The position numbers and the translations under genes were made by a program. From Eggerthellales bacterium (GTDB lineage: Bacteria; Actinomycetota; Coriobacteriia; Coriobacteriales; Eggerthellaceae): a DNA stretch of 34,395 nucleotides. Below are positions 8,128 through 15,403 of this stretch, one piece after another. Under the pieces are notes generated by a model that saw nothing but the letters and a program-made list of their open reading frames with translations, was not told where the DNA came from and ran no database searches. Each line of letters begins with the position of its first letter. Within the stretch, counting starts at the first letter, position 1. The DNA lies in assembly GCA_029006935.1 (NCBI GenBank), contig JAQXGX010000032.1:1-34395 (forward strand), in the 5' to 3' direction.

Positions 8128-9348
8128 TCACTTTCCCTTCACGCAACGCTCAAGAGCGTCGCAGAAGGCGCCCAGATCTTGCTCGGTCGTATACTTGCCC
8201 ATGGAAACCCGCAGGGCACCTCGGGCGGCATCCCCGCTCACCCCCATGGAGGTGAGTACGTGACTAGGCTCCAGGGAGCTGGAGGAGCAGGCCGAGCCAC
8301 CCGAAACGCCGAAGCCCCGGGCGTCCAGGCGCAGGATCAGCGTTTCGCTCTCCATGCCCTTCACCAGCACGTGCACGATGTTGGGCAGGTAGTCGGTGCT
8401 TCCCGGCGCAACCTCCACGGTAGGGCGCACGCCGTGAATCTGAGACAGGCGCTGGTACAGATCATCCCGCATCAGACAAAGGCGCGCGCTTTCCGCCTCC
8501 TGGTCCCCTACCGCCATCTGGACCGCGGCGGCAAAGGCCACCATGCCCATGACGTTCTGGGTTCCGCTGCGCAGGCCCGCCTCCTGGCCTCCGCCCAGCA
8601 TGAAGGGGTCGAAAGGGGTGCGAGCCCGCAGGTAGAGGGCCCCTACGCCCTTGGGACCGCAGATCTTGTGCGCGCTGAAGGACGCTGCGTCCACGTCCAG
8701 CTCCTGCAGGTTCACCGGCACCTTCCCCAAGGCCTGGACCGCGTCGGTGTGGAACAGCGCCCCGGCATCGTGGGCAGCCCGACACAGCTGGGCCACAGGC
8801 TGGACGCTGCCCACCTCGCTGTTGGCCATCTGCACCGAAACCAGCACGGTCTGGGGCGTCAGAGCCCGCTCAAGAGCCTCCACGGAAATGAAGCCGCTTC
8901 GGTTTGGGGCAAGGCGCACCACCTCGTATCCCAGCTGCTCCAACCTGCGAGCCGGCTGGAGCACCGCTTCGTGCTCCATCTGGGACACGATGACCCGGGG
9001 AGTGAAATCTCCCGATCCAGCGCGCCTGCGGGCAGTCACCGCTGCCTGGGCAATGCCCAGCAAAGCGGCGTCATCGGCTTCCGTGGCGCCGCTGGTGAAC
9101 ACGATCTCCTGGGCTCTACGAGCGCCCAGCGCACGGCTGATCTGCCTGCGAGCCTGCTCCATGGCGGAAAACGCCGCCCGTCCCGGGGAATGCAGGGAGT
9201 TGGCATTGGCGTTGACCCCCAGGTTCGCCGGCCCTGGAACCAGGTAGTCCGCCATGGCCTCTGCCGCCTCCCGGCACAGGGGCGTGGTGGCCGCATAGTC
9301 CAGGTACACGTAATCGCCGACCTGCTCCTTGTTAAACGCAGGTGCCAC
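8128..9348 (-). CDS. Cysteine desulfurase (NifS/IscS-like, class V aminotransferase fold)
   Basis: 406 residues. It converts cysteine to alanine and passes sulfane sulfur to Fe-S or tRNA-thiolation partners. Evidence: N-terminal YLDYAATTP, the PLP lysine in SAHKICGPKG near residue 228, the AGALFHTDAVQALGK cofactor region, and the active-site cysteine in SGGSACSSSSLEPSHVL near residue 353, on the loop position typical of IscS/NifS. GTG 9348 has GGGAG 6 bases upstream. It follows rpe by 3 bases. No IscU/SufU scaffold or mnmA is next to it, so its sulfur acceptor is not indicated by context. Confidence 0.93.
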   Translation of the reverse strand: MAPAFNKEQVGDYVYLDYAATTPLCREAAEAMADYLVPGPANLGVNANANSLHSPGRAAFSAMEQARRQISRALGARRAQEIVFTSGATEADDAALLGIAQAAVTARRRAGSGDFTPRVIVSQMEHEAVLQPARRLEQLGYEVVRLAPNRSGFISVEALERALTPQTVLVSVQMANSEVGSVQPVAQLCRAAHDAGALFHTDAVQALGKVPVNLQELDVDAASFSAHKICGPKGVGALYLRARTPFDPFMLGGGQEAGLRSGTQNVMGMVAFAAAVQMAVGDQEAESARLCLMRDDLYQRLSQIHGVRPTVEVAPGSTDYLPNIVHVLVKGMESETLILRLDARGFGVSGGSACSSSSLEPSHVLTSMGVSGDAARGALRVSMGKYTTEQDLGAFCDALERCVKGK

Positions 9349-9351
9349 GGG

Positions 9352-10062
9352 CTACTCCCGACCCTGCTTTTGGAGAGCGGCAAGACGGGCCTTATCGGCA
9401 GCTGCGGCAATGTCGGCGATGGCCTGCCTCGGATCCTCCGCGCCGAACACGGCGTTGCCGCACACGATCACGTCAGCTCCTTCGGCCGCCACCAGCGGCG
9501 CCGTTTTCAGCCCCATGCCGCCGTCAACCTGGATAAGGGGGCTCGTCCCCGCAGCTCGAGCCAACTCCACCACGGCACGAACCTTCTGATCCGTTCCCTG
9601 GATGTAGCTCTGACCGGAAAAGCCCGGTTCAACGCTCATGACCAGCACCATGTCCAGCGATGCGATAACCGGAGCCAGCGCCGATACCGGGGTCTTGGGC
9701 TTGATGCTGACGCATGCCTTGGACCCCGCTTCATGAATCATGTCCACGGCCTTCCGAAGATCCCCCTCTGCGGTCAGGGCCTCTGCGTGAACGGTCACCA
9801 TGTCAGGCTTGCAGGCCAGGAACCACGGCAGCTGCACCAACGGATTGGTGATCATAAGGTGAACGTCAATGGGCATGTCCGTGTACTTCCGCAGCTGCTT
9901 GAGCACCGGCACCCCCACAGTCAGGTTGGGGGCAAAGTGGCCATCGATCACGTCGAAGTGGATGTATCCGGCACCGCCTTCCCTAATCATTTCGATGTCC
10001 TGGGCAAAGTGCATAAAATCCGCCGAAAGAATAGACGGGGCAATCTTCACTGGCTGGAACAT
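9352..10062 (-). CDS. rpe: Ribulose-phosphate 3-epimerase
   Basis: 236 residues, close to the family's usual 220. It interconverts ribulose 5-phosphate and xylulose 5-phosphate in the pentose phosphate pathway. Motifs: APSILSADF, the metal/catalytic HFDVIDGHFAPNLT, DVHLMI, MSVEPGFSGQSYI and IQVDGGM. The ATG at 10062 directly precedes the conserved N-terminus and has GGAGG 4 bases upstream; the frame stays open a further 75 codons upstream but that stretch has no family match. It is first in a five-gene operon (rpe, cysteine desulfurase, PHP, Nif3-like, zinc ribbon). Confidence 0.95.
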   Translation of the reverse strand: MFQPVKIAPSILSADFMHFAQDIEMIREGGAGYIHFDVIDGHFAPNLTVGVPVLKQLRKYTDMPIDVHLMITNPLVQLPWFLACKPDMVTVHAEALTAEGDLRKAVDMIHEAGSKACVSIKPKTPVSALAPVIASLDMVLVMSVEPGFSGQSYIQGTDQKVRAVVELARAAGTSPLIQVDGGMGLKTAPLVAAEGADVIVCGNAVFGAEDPRQAIADIAAAADKARLAALQKQGRE

Positions 10063-10105
10063 GGATCCTCCGTTCGCTGCGCTGATGGGGTGCTTGCGTC
10101 CGTCC

Positions 10106-10111
10106 ATTCTA
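10106..10111 (-). promoter_or_regulatory. Possible -10 element for the rpe operon
   Basis: TAGAAT on the minus strand, with context CGTTAGAATGG identical to that before the ABC-F gene at 28.4 kb. It would leave a leader of about 37 bases before the rpe ATG. No good -35 element is seen. Confidence 0.35.
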
Positions 10112-10301
10112 ACGCTCACTACCTCGTCGTGGGCGGCAAATGATCCAGGCGGCGGAGCCCTTGTGCTAGCGGCGAAGCCGTGCGGGCGGGACGGGAGGCA
10201 TGGCCTGCTTTTTCGGGACCGAATAATCGTTTGCACCGCGTGGGTTCCAGTCGGCTTCGCCCCCATCACTTCACTGCGCGAACGCAATCAGGGGACGAAA
10301 A

Positions 10302-10390
10302 TCGTTCGTGTACTGGCCTGCTCTCGATACACGAACGATTTCAGGCTGAAAAGTCGTTCGTGTATCGTTGCCCTTTCAACACACGAACGA
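10302..10390. repeat. Array 1: four 11-bp motifs, alternating orientation, 26-bp period
   Basis: TCGTTCGTGTA at 10302 and 10354 alternates with its reverse complement TACACGAACGA at 10328 and with a one-mismatch copy CACACGAACGA at 10380. Start-to-start distance is exactly 26 bases each time, leaving 15-base spacers of unrelated sequence. The first pair extends to a 14-bp perfect stem (10299-10312 with 10328-10341). Any arm can pair with either neighbour. Confidence 0.9.
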
Positions 10391-10411
10391 GTTTCCTTCC
10401 TCCTGCATGCC

Positions 10412-10456
10412 AAAAAGGGGGCCGAACGGGAACACATCGTCCGTTCGAGCCCTTTT
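10412..10456. terminator. Terminator-like hairpin between the two repeat arrays
   Basis: CGAACGG (10423-10429) pairs with CCGTTCG (10441-10447) around an 11-base loop; past a one-base bulge, further G:C pairs and A:T pairs extend the stem. It ends in TTTT on the + strand and in CCCCCTTTTT on the minus strand, so it could end transcription from either side. Confidence 0.45.
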
Positions 10457-10468
10457 CTGCCACCCGAA

Positions 10469-10557
10469 TCGTTCGTGTACTGGCACACCCCCAATACACG
10501 AACGACTTTCGCACGAATATTCGTTCGTGTATCGCAGCATCGTCAATAAGCGAACGA
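10469..10557. repeat. Array 2: four 11-bp motifs, alternating orientation, 26-bp period
   Basis: A second copy of the array: TCGTTCGTGTA at 10469 and 10521, TACACGAACGA at 10495, and a two-mismatch copy TAAGCGAACGA at 10547, again exactly 26 bases apart. Aligned with array 1, the motif positions and the bases directly beside them match (first unit followed by CTGGC, third by TCG), while most spacer bases differ. Confidence 0.9.
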
Positions 10558-10627
10558 TTATGTTGGCATCGCATGAAGAATTCAGCTCCCTATGCCGATA
10601 AGAAAATAGCGGTGCCGCGCTTTAGCC

Positions 10628-10633
10628 TATAAT
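10628..10633 (+). promoter_or_regulatory. -10 element for the DUF6273-like gene
   Basis: A perfect TATAAT lies 55 bases before the ATG at 10688. The -35 region at the right distance (AATAGC, 10605-10610) is a poor match, so an activator may be needed. The last motif of array 2 ends 47 bases upstream of that -35 position. Confidence 0.55.
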
Positions 10634-10687
10634 GAGTATGGATTCGTCTATGTGCGGGTCCGACACCCTAGGGAAAGGAAGAAGCGC

Positions 10688-11911
10688 ATGAAACGAAGAA
10701 AGCTCTTGCTTGGCCTGCTGGGCGCCGCCTTGGCAGCAAGCCTGGCTCCGGCGGTGGCCATGGCCGCAACGCCTGCCAATCCCACCATCGACCAGGGCTG
10801 CATCACGCTGACCCAGCCCGTATCTGGCAGCTCCATCAAGATCAGCTGGCTGAAGGATACCGCGGCCACCAAGTACGCCGTGCGTTACAGCCGCAGCTCC
10901 ACCATGAAGGGAGCCAAGTACAAGTACGTAAGCTCCAAGTACACCAGCACCACCATCACCGGGCTGAAGGCCGGCTACAACTATTACTTCCAGGTGCGCG
11001 CCTACGGCAAGACCACCAAAACCACCCCGAAGTACAAGTGGTCCACAGCCCGGCACTGCTCCACCGCCTACAAGGGAAAGGTGAACAGCTACAGCTGGAA
11101 GCAGCTTAAGAGCATCTCCAATAAGATCGCCGCCTGTACCTCCAAGTCCCAAGCCCTGAGCGTAGCCCGCAAGTACTCCCTGATCGGCGCCTCCAAGCGC
11201 CTATCCGGCTTCGAGTACAAGAACGTGAAGATCTACGGGGTGACCTTCAAGGCACAGATCGTGGACTTCTGGCGTGACACCCGCACTACCGGCAAGAAGG
11301 CGGGCATCACCTTCATGCTAAAGGAATGCCCCGATTGCGGCGAGCTGGACAAGGCCGGCGGCTCCAAGTGGTCCACCTCTTCTGCTCGCACCTGGTGCAA
11401 CAACGATCTTTACAAGGCCCTTCCCTCTGACCTGCGCAGCTACGTGTGCTCGGTGAAGAAGATCAGCTGGACCCCTGGTCTTGAGACCGAAACCACCTAT
11501 GACAAGATCAGCATTCCCAGCGTTCCCGAGGTCTGGGGCCTTGCCACTGCTTCCAGCGTGGCTAGCGGCTGGGAAGATCGCCAGATTATGGGCGAATACC
11601 AGTACAAGTACTTCGCCGACGTGAACGTAGGGGTTCGGGCCAAGACCACCCGCTGGTTCCTGGAAGACCTGGACGACGGCAACATCCAGCAGTGGGAGCG
11701 CTCCAGCATTTACACTCCCGTGAGCATGAAGCTGGCTTCCGCCTACTATCTTACCGGCAGCTCTTGCAGCTGGTGGACCCGCGACCTCAGCCTGCTCGAG
11801 GACGGGTTCTACGCAGCCAGCCGCGGCGGAAACATGGACTTCAACAACGTCGTGAAGTCCAACACCAGCTCTTCCATTCCGCCGAGCTATCGTCCCGTCT
11901 TCTGCATCTAA
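10688..11911 (+). CDS. Secreted protein with Fn3-like domain and DUF6273-like C-terminal region
   Basis: 407 residues. A signal peptide (KRRK, hydrophobic core, probable cleavage after AMA near residue 26) is followed by a fibronectin type III-like domain (about 29-115, ending TTITGLKAGYNYYFQVRAYG). The rest resembles DUF6273, a domain of secreted bacterial proteins: STSSARTWCNNDLYKALPS, then WWTRDLS, and the closing PPSYRPVFCI, which corresponds to the usual GVRPA-type end. Function is unknown; no catalytic triad is recognised. The ATG at 10688 has AAGGA 8 bases upstream and leads straight into the signal peptide. It is a single-gene unit with its own TATAAT promoter and terminator. Residues 115-180 resemble no family I know. 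Confidence 0.75.
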   Translation: MKRRKLLLGLLGAALAASLAPAVAMAATPANPTIDQGCITLTQPVSGSSIKISWLKDTAATKYAVRYSRSSTMKGAKYKYVSSKYTSTTITGLKAGYNYYFQVRAYGKTTKTTPKYKWSTARHCSTAYKGKVNSYSWKQLKSISNKIAACTSKSQALSVARKYSLIGASKRLSGFEYKNVKIYGVTFKAQIVDFWRDTRTTGKKAGITFMLKECPDCGELDKAGGSKWSTSSARTWCNNDLYKALPSDLRSYVCSVKKISWTPGLETETTYDKISIPSVPEVWGLATASSVASGWEDRQIMGEYQYKYFADVNVGVRAKTTRWFLEDLDDGNIQQWERSSIYTPVSMKLASAYYLTGSSCSWWTRDLSLLEDGFYAASRGGNMDFNNVVKSNTSSSIPPSYRPVFCI

Positions 11912-11953
11912 CGATAAAGACCTTCGGCCACAAGGCTGATCCGAAGCACTACC

Positions 11954-11985
11954 AGAGCCGCCTTCTTCCGAAGGCGGCTCTTTTT
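11954..11985 (+). terminator. Rho-independent terminator of the DUF6273-like gene
   Basis: AGAGCCGCCTTC (11954-11965) and GAAGGCGGCTCT (11970-11981) form a perfect 12-bp stem with a TTCC loop, ending in five T. It lies 42 bases after the stop codon. Confidence 0.9.
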
Positions 11986-12066
11986 CGTCCCACGACATCT
12001 TAGGTGCGAAAGCGATCTCTGATCCCAAACTGTACCCAAAAGAATGTGCAAAACTGTCACTATGAA

Positions 12067-12075
12067 TGGTATAAG
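12067..12075 (+). promoter_or_regulatory. Possible extended -10 promoter for the 55-residue ORF
   Basis: TGGTATAAG gives an extended -10 (TG at 12067-12068, TATAAG at 12070-12075). No clear -35 element. The leader to the ATG at 12143 would be about 60 bases. Confidence 0.4.
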
Positions 12076-12142
12076 TTGAACGATTATCGTACTGCCCTGG
12101 GAAAAGACCCGTACGCACACCGCGCAGAGCAGGGGGAATAGC

Positions 12143-12310
12143 ATGAACCGCATCGGCATTGACGTAGGATCGAAGACCATCAAGCTGGTAGTGCTGGACC
12201 TTCCCTTCGTGCAGGAGGTGGTGGCCACCATCCAGGCGGTCCAAGCTGCCATCCCCAAGGACCGCATCGCCGAAGGGGTGCACCTGCTGCGCAACGCCTG
12301 GTTCGGCTAA
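12143..12310 (+). pseudogene. 55-residue ORF, likely remnant of an ASKHA-type (BadF/acyl-CoA dehydratase activase) gene
   Basis: The first 19 residues (MNRIGIDVGSKTIKLVVLD) match the phosphate-1 loop of the ASKHA ATPases, closest in wording to activators of 2-hydroxyacyl-CoA dehydratases. Those proteins are at least 250 residues long. Here the similarity stops abruptly and residues 20-55 (LPFVQEVVATIQAV onward) lack the following strands and the phosphate-2 motif, so I read it as an internally deleted relic. A purine-rich AGGGGGAAT precedes the ATG and an extended -10 lies upstream, so it may still be expressed. An alternative is a genuine small protein that only resembles the loop. Confidence 0.5.
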
Positions 12311-12321
12311 GAACGCAAAGC

Positions 12322-12372
12322 GCCGTGGCCTTAGCCCCTCCCCAGTCCTGAGGGCGGGACGAAAGCCACGGC
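12322..12372. terminator. Long inverted repeat between the small ORF and gpsA
   Basis: GCCGTGGC (12322-12329) and GCCACGGC (12365-12372) are complementary around a 35-base loop that contains a further CCCTC/GAGGG-type pairing. It lies between the 3' ends of convergent units, which fits a two-way terminator; there is no T run. Confidence 0.4.
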
Positions 12373-12400
12373 AGCACGCTTCGTTCGGAAGCACGGGCTC

Positions 12401-13402
12401 CTACAGTCCGTAGAACTCCTGCTTGAGCTCGCGGTTGAGCAGCAGCTCCGCCGCATCCTCCATTTTCTGGCCCTCCCACACGATGCCGCGAACGATGTTG
12501 GCAATGGGAAGCTCCACGTGGTGGCGCTCCGCTAGGGTCTGGATGGTCTTGCAGGCCAGGGCGCCCTCCACCACCATATGGGTCTGGTCCTTGTACTCGT
12601 CCAGCGTCATGCCGGCGGCCAGCTTCTCACCGAAGGTACGGTTGCGGGAATGACGGCTCATGCAGGTAGCCACCATGTCTCCGGTGCCGGCAAGGCCCAG
12701 GCAGGTCAGGGGGTCTCCGCCCGCGGCGGCGATCAGGCGGCTCATTTCCGCCAGGCCGCGGGTAAGCAGCAGGGAGGCGGTGTTGTCCCCAAAGCCCAGG
12801 CCGTATGCCGCGCCCACGGCAATGGCGATGATGTTCTTATAGGCGCCGCACAGCTGCACGCCCTTCACGTCCTGGCTCACATAGGTGCGCAGGGTGGAGC
12901 AGGCCAGCAGTTCCTGGAACAGCTGGGAGGTATCGGGGCACTCACTGGCAATGACCGTGCCTGCGGGAATACCCTTGATGATCTCCTCGGCATGGTTGGG
13001 GCCAGAAAGCACGGCAAAGCGCTCCGGATTCCCCATCTCCTGGGTAAACACCTGGGTGGAGAGCAGGCCTGTTTCCGCTTCCACGCCCTTGGAGCAGATC
13101 AGCACGGGAAAGCTCTGGTCCACGCAATCAGCCAAGGCGCGGGCAACGCCGCGGACCATGCTGGAGGGGGTGACCACCAAGGCAGCCCGGGCCCTCAGCA
13201 CCGCATCCTGATGGGAAAGGGTGGCTACCACGTTTTCGGAAAGCAACACGTCCGAAAGGTAGCGGGGGTTCACGTGATCGGCATTGATGGACTGCACCAC
13301 GCTGGACCGACGAGCCCAAAGACCCACGTTATGGCCGTTTTCTCCCAGCACATTGGCAAGGGCGGTGCCCCAGGAGCCCGCCCCGATTACTGCAACCTTC
13401 AT
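12401..13402 (-). CDS. gpsA: Glycerol-3-phosphate dehydrogenase [NAD(P)+]
   Basis: 333 residues, the normal GpsA length. It reduces dihydroxyacetone phosphate to sn-glycerol 3-phosphate, the phospholipid backbone. The Rossmann motif GAGSWGTALANVL is at residues 7-19; SKGVE, LSGPNHAEEI, the catalytic-lysine region LCGAYKNIIAIAVG and AGTGDMVATC follow in family order. ATG 13402 has AAGGA about 8 bases upstream. It is the last gene of the long leftward cluster and starts 16 bases after plsY, whose product uses glycerol 3-phosphate, so the two steps are genetically coupled. Confidence 0.96.
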   Translation of the reverse strand: MKVAVIGAGSWGTALANVLGENGHNVGLWARRSSVVQSINADHVNPRYLSDVLLSENVVATLSHQDAVLRARAALVVTPSSMVRGVARALADCVDQSFPVLICSKGVEAETGLLSTQVFTQEMGNPERFAVLSGPNHAEEIIKGIPAGTVIASECPDTSQLFQELLACSTLRTYVSQDVKGVQLCGAYKNIIAIAVGAAYGLGFGDNTASLLLTRGLAEMSRLIAAAGGDPLTCLGLAGTGDMVATCMSRHSRNRTFGEKLAAGMTLDEYKDQTHMVVEGALACKTIQTLAERHHVELPIANIVRGIVWEGQKMEDAAELLLNRELKQEFYGL

Positions 13403-13418
13403 GAGGTCGATCCTTTCG

Positions 13419-14060
13419 CTAGCTCTTCTTGCTTCCCACGCGGTTTTCGGTACCTGCCATCAGCCGCTCGATGTTGGAGCGATGGGCCCACACGATGGTC
13501 AGTGCCGCGGCGGTGACGATGGTAACGCAGTACCATTCGCCCCAGTACAGATAGAATGCCAGAAACGGGCACAGCAGGGCCGCCAAGATGGAGCCCAGGG
13601 AAACGTACCTGCTCACAAGAACCACCACAGCGAACAGGGCCAGCTCTATGACGGAGGGGATCACCCCCATGGTCACGAACAGGCACCCGATGGCCACCGC
13701 AATGCCTTTGCCGCCCCTGAAGCCCAGCCAGGGGCTGAACACGTGGCCCCAAACGCATCCCGCCATGGCAGTGCACACGTACGCATGGAGCACCACGTCT
13801 CCTCCGGCGGTCAGGCCCGCAAGCTGGGATGCCAGGAAGCCCGAGGCCAAGCCCTTGCCAAAGTCCAGCAGGAACACCAGGGAGCCTCCCACCTTGCCCA
13901 TGGCGCGGAAGGCGTTGGTGGTGCCAATGTTGCCGCTGCCCACGTCTCGGATGTCCTTGCGGTAGAGCAGCTTGGAAACGACCAGCCCCCAGGGAATGGA
14001 GCCCAGCAGGAATGCCAGGGCAAAGGAGGCCAGGCCCAGCAAGATCACGATGGCGTCCAC
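13419..14060 (-). CDS. plsY: Acyl-phosphate glycerol-3-phosphate acyltransferase PlsY
   Basis: 213 residues, an integral membrane protein with about five hydrophobic segments. It transfers an acyl group from acyl phosphate to glycerol 3-phosphate, giving lysophosphatidate. The three family motifs are visible: GSIPWGLVVSKLL, DVGSGNIGTTNAFR and FSPWLGFRGGKGIA. The start is GTG 14060, 5 bases after the der stop, with AAGGA in the end of der as the likely ribosome site. It sits between der and gpsA; the der-plsY-gpsA order is common in Gram-positive bacteria. Confidence 0.95.
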   Translation of the reverse strand: MDAIVILLGLASFALAFLLGSIPWGLVVSKLLYRKDIRDVGSGNIGTTNAFRAMGKVGGSLVFLLDFGKGLASGFLASQLAGLTAGGDVVLHAYVCTAMAGCVWGHVFSPWLGFRGGKGIAVAIGCLFVTMGVIPSVIELALFAVVVLVSRYVSLGSILAALLCPFLAFYLYWGEWYCVTIVTAAALTIVWAHRSNIERLMAGTENRVGSKKS

Positions 14061-14065
14061 AACGG

Positions 14066-15385
14066 CTAGTCCTTCTTCTTGAACTTCAGGTACACCGGCG
14101 TGCCCTCCAGGTCGAAGGACTGCCGCAGACGGTTTTCCAGGAAGCGCTCGAAGTTATCGGTGACCAGGTCGGGGCGGTTCACGAAGAAGGTGAAGCGGGG
14201 CGGGCACACCTCGGTCTGGGTCACGTACTTCATCTTCAGCACCCGCTTGCCGTTGGAAACGGTATGGCCGGTCTCTCGGATTTCCGCCAGCCAGGTATTC
14301 AGGCGGTTGGTAGGGATGGTGGAGCTGTAGTTGGCGTAGCAGGTGTCGATCAACGACCAGATGCGGTCCACGTTCTTGCCGGTCAGGGCCGAGATCGCGG
14401 TGACCGGCGCATAACCCACGAACACCAGGCGGTCTTCGATCTGCTGGCGGATGCGGGCCTTTTCCTCCGGTCCGCCCACCACGTCCCATTTGTTCAGGAT
14501 GACGGCGATGGCGCAGCCGCGCTCAGCGGCGTAGCCGGCCACCCGCTGGTCTTCGTTGGTCAGACCCAGAGTGGAGTCCACCACCAGCAGCGCCACGTCG
14601 GCTCGGTCGATGGCCCTCATGGCGCGGACGAAGCCGTAGTACTCCACGTCCTGGTCGATGGCGCTCTTGCGGCGCAGGCCCGCGGTGTCCACGATGGTGT
14701 ACTTCTGCCCGTCGTGCTCCACCACGGTGTCGATGGCGTCACGGGTGGTGCCCGCCACGTTGGACACGATGGAGCGCTGGTTGTTGGTGAGCTGGTTGGT
14801 CAGGCTGGACTTGCCGGCATTGGGGCGGCCGATGATGGCCACGTTGATGGAGTCGTCCTCCTCCTGCTCCTCTTCGTCCAAACCCAGCTCATGGAGGGTA
14901 TGGACCAGCTCGTCCAGCAGGTCGCCGGTTCCGTTGCCGTGAACGGCGCTGATGGGCCAGGGATCCCCCAGGCCCAGCTGATAGAACTCCCACATCTCGT
15001 CCAGGCGATTGGGATGATCCATCTTGTTCACCGCCAGCAGCACCGGCTTGGAGGAGCGGCGCAGGATGCGGGCCACCTCCTCGTCATCGGCGTTGATGCC
15101 GGTCTTTCCGTCCACCACGAACACGATCATGTCGGCTTCGTTGGTGGCCTCGAAGGCCTGGTTGCGAATGGAGCCCTGGAAGGCGTCCTCGTTGCCCATC
15201 TCTATACCGCCGGTATCGATGAGCTTGAAGAACACGCCGTTCCAGTCGGCCTCATGGTAGGAGCGGTCGCGGGTGACGCCGCGCATCTCGTGGACGATGG
15301 CGTCGTCCACTTGGGCGATTCGGTTGACGAACGTGGACTTGCCAACGTTCGGGCGGCCGACCACGGCCACGATGGGTAGTGCCAT
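14066..15385 (-). CDS. der: Ribosome biogenesis GTPase Der (EngA)
   Basis: 439 residues with two tandem GTPase domains and a C-terminal KH-like domain, the layout unique to Der, which acts in 50S assembly. Domain 1: GRPNVGKS (10-17) and NKMD near 118. Domain 2: GRPNAGKSSL near 186 and NKWD near 297. The DTGG and DTAG switch motifs are both present. The KH-like end contains the family segment PPRFTFFVNRPDLV. ATG 15385 follows the DUF512 gene by 18 bases. Confidence 0.97.
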   Translation of the reverse strand: MALPIVAVVGRPNVGKSTFVNRIAQVDDAIVHEMRGVTRDRSYHEADWNGVFFKLIDTGGIEMGNEDAFQGSIRNQAFEATNEADMIVFVVDGKTGINADDEEVARILRRSSKPVLLAVNKMDHPNRLDEMWEFYQLGLGDPWPISAVHGNGTGDLLDELVHTLHELGLDEEEQEEDDSINVAIIGRPNAGKSSLTNQLTNNQRSIVSNVAGTTRDAIDTVVEHDGQKYTIVDTAGLRRKSAIDQDVEYYGFVRAMRAIDRADVALLVVDSTLGLTNEDQRVAGYAAERGCAIAVILNKWDVVGGPEEKARIRQQIEDRLVFVGYAPVTAISALTGKNVDRIWSLIDTCYANYSSTIPTNRLNTWLAEIRETGHTVSNGKRVLKMKYVTQTEVCPPRFTFFVNRPDLVTDNFERFLENRLRQSFDLEGTPVYLKFKKKD

Positions 15386-15403
15386 TGATTGTTTCCTTTT
15401 CGT

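Larger units (their letters stand above)
10063..10687. other. 625-base gene-free stretch between divergent genes
   Basis: No coding sequence is supported here. The left part (10063-10297) holds the rpe leader and GC-rich sequence with one degenerate motif copy (AATCGTTTGCAC, 10216-10227). The middle (10302-10557) holds two repeat arrays and a hairpin, listed separately. The right part (10558-10687) is AT-richer and carries the promoter and ribosome site of the DUF6273-like gene. The open frames running through it are a by-product of stop-free repeats. Confidence 0.7.

Noticed and set aside
10063-10287. Longer N-terminus for ribulose-phosphate epimerase
   Set aside because: The extra 75 residues have no family match, while ATG 10062 has a strong GGAGG site.
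10302-10557. CRISPR array
   Set aside because: The repeated unit is only 11 bp, alternates in orientation, and the spacers are 15 bases; no cas gene is in the window.
10180-10632. Overlapping open frames on both strands across the repeat region
   Set aside because: They run through the repeats in several frames at once, have no family match or ribosome site, and owe their length to stop-free repeat units.
12060-12100. Further copy of the 11-bp array motif near GAACGATTATCGTAC
   Set aside because: Only about six bases match in either orientation and the 26-bp partner sites are absent.
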